From assembly GCF_032362555.1 (NCBI RefSeq), contig NC_083529.1, forward strand, positions 1,426,001 to 1,490,000: a DNA stretch of 64,000 nt, written 5' to 3'. The translations under genes and the position numbers were made by a program. The notes beneath the pieces are model-generated. The model ran no database searches, was not told the origin of the DNA, and saw only the letters and a list, made by a program, of their open reading frames with translations. Of this stretch, positions 61,452 through 64,000 are shown piece after piece; within the stretch, counting starts at the first letter, position 1; each line of letters opens with the position of its first letter. The DNA is from Amyelois transitella (Eukaryota; Arthropoda; Insecta; Lepidoptera; Pyralidae).

Positions 61452-64000
61452 CCAACTTCGTCCGCGTGGAATAGTTATTTTGGGCATCATCGAAGCCTTC
61501 AAGGATGAATAATTTTCCCCATTTTTTTTTTCACATTTTCCATTATTTCTCTGCTCGTTATTGTTGCAGCATAATGCTGGCTCTGTCTACCCCGCCAGGG
61601 ATATAGACGTGATTATATGAATAAATTAATGAATGAGAAATTTTAAATCCTTTTTTCACAATAGTTATAGAGTATAGGCAACAAACAAGAATTTCAAACT
61701 TAATGCCTATAATAAACAGACTAATTGTGAAATTACAAAGCATTTGTGCCTGATTACTCGTGGATGACTGACAGAAATTATACATCATATCAGTATTACA
61801 AAAGATCTCAATAAAGTGTTAAGTACTACTTGTCCCTTTCATTGCCTTTACGGTAACAGCAATGGATGATCAAGGTAAACGAGATTTGATGTTGTGCCTG
61901 TACATACATATAAAAATATTTTATATCAGACTAGTTATAAGATAAATTACTGTAAAGTTTCATGCAAATTTTATTGAATTATAAACGAAATAATTACGAC
62001 GATATCAGACTTTATATTATTTAAACTTGGGATTCTTGTTTTAGGCGATAAGCTAGATACCTGTCACTATTTAAATCTTAATTCTATCATTAAGCCAAAC
62101 AGCTGAACGTGGCCTATCAGTCTTTTCAAGACTGTTGGCTCTGTCTACCCAGTCCGCAAGCGACAAAGGCGTGATTTTGTATGTATGTACATTATAAATA
62201 AGTATAGTCTGGCGTACGTTTTGCGTACAGTTTTAATTTGCGTTATGCGCAAATTCTCTGCGAAAAGTTTCGCCATCTCTTATTCTATAATATTAAATAA
62301 TTATTATTATTATCTTTAATCTCAAGCTACATCAAGCTAATGTTTATTAAAATATAACAAAAGCATCGTTACCATTGAAAGAAATAAAAAACATGATAAA
62401 ATGCTTAAAAATCAATATGTCAATATTTAAGAAATGACTTGCTCTTAAATCTTTATCGCGCTTTTTCAATTAACAACTTTACGCTCTCAGCTGTAAGGAT
62501 TAAATCGTCTTGGCAACAATATGAAGGAATATTAGTATGTAAGTAACAATAATAGTCTGTCTGTGTGTCCGTCACACTCTACGGACGTAACTTTCTCTGC
62601 TACAATGAACGCGTCTCTTGTTATTTATATTAACTTTTGTTTTCACTTTGCATTCGGAAGCTAAGTGGTTTCGACGCCATATTTTTGTTATTGGATGGTT
62701 ATTACACGTCATGCCGTGTTGTTCCCGGCACCAAAAAAAAAACCGTTCCATATCTTTCCCATGGATGTCAAAAAAGGTGACTAAGGGATAGGCTTATAAA
62801 CTTGGGATTCTTCTTTTAGGCGATGGGCTAACAACCTATGTCTATGTGAATCTCAAATATATCATTAAGACCGCTAAACGTGGCTTGGTCTTTATGAGAC
62901 TGTTATGGATTTCCACTTGCTAAGATTTCTAACATTATATATAATTTCTTGTTCTTTTATTCACTCTCGACGATCATATCCTCTTAATTGATTTTTTTTT
63001 CATTCTTATATTGACACCTAATTAATATTACTCGACTTCCTCTTTAGTAAGGGTGAAATTGTCACAAACGAAGGGATATGAGGACCATGTATTTATAACT
63101 AAGATCTCCTGATAAAAATTATTTACAGTATTTAAGTCCTAGCCATCATATTATCCTATCCTACTTATAAATGTAAATGCTAAAGATTGAGTAAATGTGT
63201 GTTTCTTTGTTAGTCTTTCACGCAAAAAAATACTGAAAGGATTCATTAAAACTTTGCATTTAGTTACATTTAGTTACAACATAATAAGTTAAAATTTATA
63301 GAGTTTTAAGGCGGACAAAGTCGCGAGTAACTAGAAGTTCAATAAACCTTACTACAAGCTTACTTTTTCTGCAAAACAATCCACAAATCATTCCGGAAAG
63401 ATTACGATTGTGATAAAAGTAATTGACTTATGCTATAAGAGTAATGGCGTAACTTTGAACAATAAATTACACTTGCATAATAAAAAAAACGGCTAGAACA
63501 AAAATATAAATCAGATAAGCTTTTGTGATCAAACATTGATGAATAACTTGATGATTTGATCAATATCTCTAGTTGGGGACATGGTTTGTCATTTTCTAAC
63601 CTTGATGAAATGTCGACTTGTTTTTTCATACTACTTACATGTATTAACACAACACAAGGTTATGATATGCGTAAAATATTGACTATTTTAATGTCCCAAA
63701 TTCACGTCGAATACAAAAGAAATAAAATATATAAGTACTTATAATAACTTATTCCTTGACCATATTCAAAAGTCATCGCAAAAGGTAGTTTTTGTGCACA
63801 TATGTACATACATGAAGCGTCGGAATTTTCACATTATATTTTAAACTCGCTGTGCTCGCGACTTCGTCCGTGTGTAAAAGTTATTTTGGGCATCATTGAA
63901 GGATTCAAGGATGAATAATTAACCCCGTTTTTTTCACATTTTCCATTACTTCTTCGCTTCTAAAAGTTGCAGCGTGATGTTATATAGCCTAAAGCCTTCC
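61452..64000. other. Right edge: repeats, no confirmed exon
   Basis: LINE-tail pieces at 61452-61576, 63160-63330 and 63843-64000 (cut by the window end); SINE-A pieces at 62030-62190 and 62712-62905. Open frames here are short and featureless. Confidence 0.5.

Noticed and set aside
63402-63650. Minus-strand ORF as a possible upstream exon of the edge gene
   Set aside because: No acceptor/donor pair in the required phase and a featureless translation.
1-64000. Integrated virus, toxin or antiviral cassette
   Set aside because: No capsid, envelope, viral polymerase or toxin-like ORF was seen; the only polymerase is the LINE reverse transcriptase.

Overview
This is a eukaryotic nuclear window, almost certainly from a moth or butterfly. 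It is AT-rich, has spliced genes with GT-AG introns, three tRNA genes, and is saturated with short retroposons whose one end is a (CATA)n/(TATG)n tract, a pattern typical of lepidopteran genomes. No species can be named from the sequence alone.

Layout. 1-10.6 kb: two intronless, secreted serpins in head-to-head orientation (1403-2614 minus, 8963-10186 plus), separated by repeat-filled DNA. 10.97-18.5 kb: an eight-exon phytanoyl-CoA dioxygenase (PHYH-like) gene on the plus strand, 306 residues, every splice phase consistent. 18.5-21.5 kb: AT-rich DNA without a recognisable gene.

21.5-60.7 kb: one large minus-strand gene assembled here from 23 coding exons. All phases agree and the total of 4215 nt gives 1404 residues. 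Domain order is: signal peptide, AA15-like lytic polysaccharide monooxygenase (LPMO) domain beginning with the mature N-terminal histidine, EGF-like repeats, a DOMON domain split by an insert of about 400 residues rich in Pro/Glu/Ser, a second DOMON domain with a plausible Met/His haem-ligand pair, a SEA domain, one transmembrane helix and a cytoplasmic tail of about 180 residues. Copper-type oxidase and cytochrome-like modules on one membrane-anchored chain make this the most interesting object in the window. Its introns hold an apparently intact LINE (30.24-34.63 kb), three tRNA genes, at least four inverted-repeat DNA elements, and dozens of SINEs and LINE tails.

60.8-64 kb: the last two exons of what looks like another minus-strand gene, ending about 140 bp upstream of the big gene's start codon, with its 5' part outside or unrecognised, followed by repeats.

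The serpins are extracellular protease regulators and the PHYH-like enzyme is probably peroxisomal. Nothing in the sequence links these genes into one pathway. The functional roles proposed for the large gene are inference from domain resemblance, not demonstrated.
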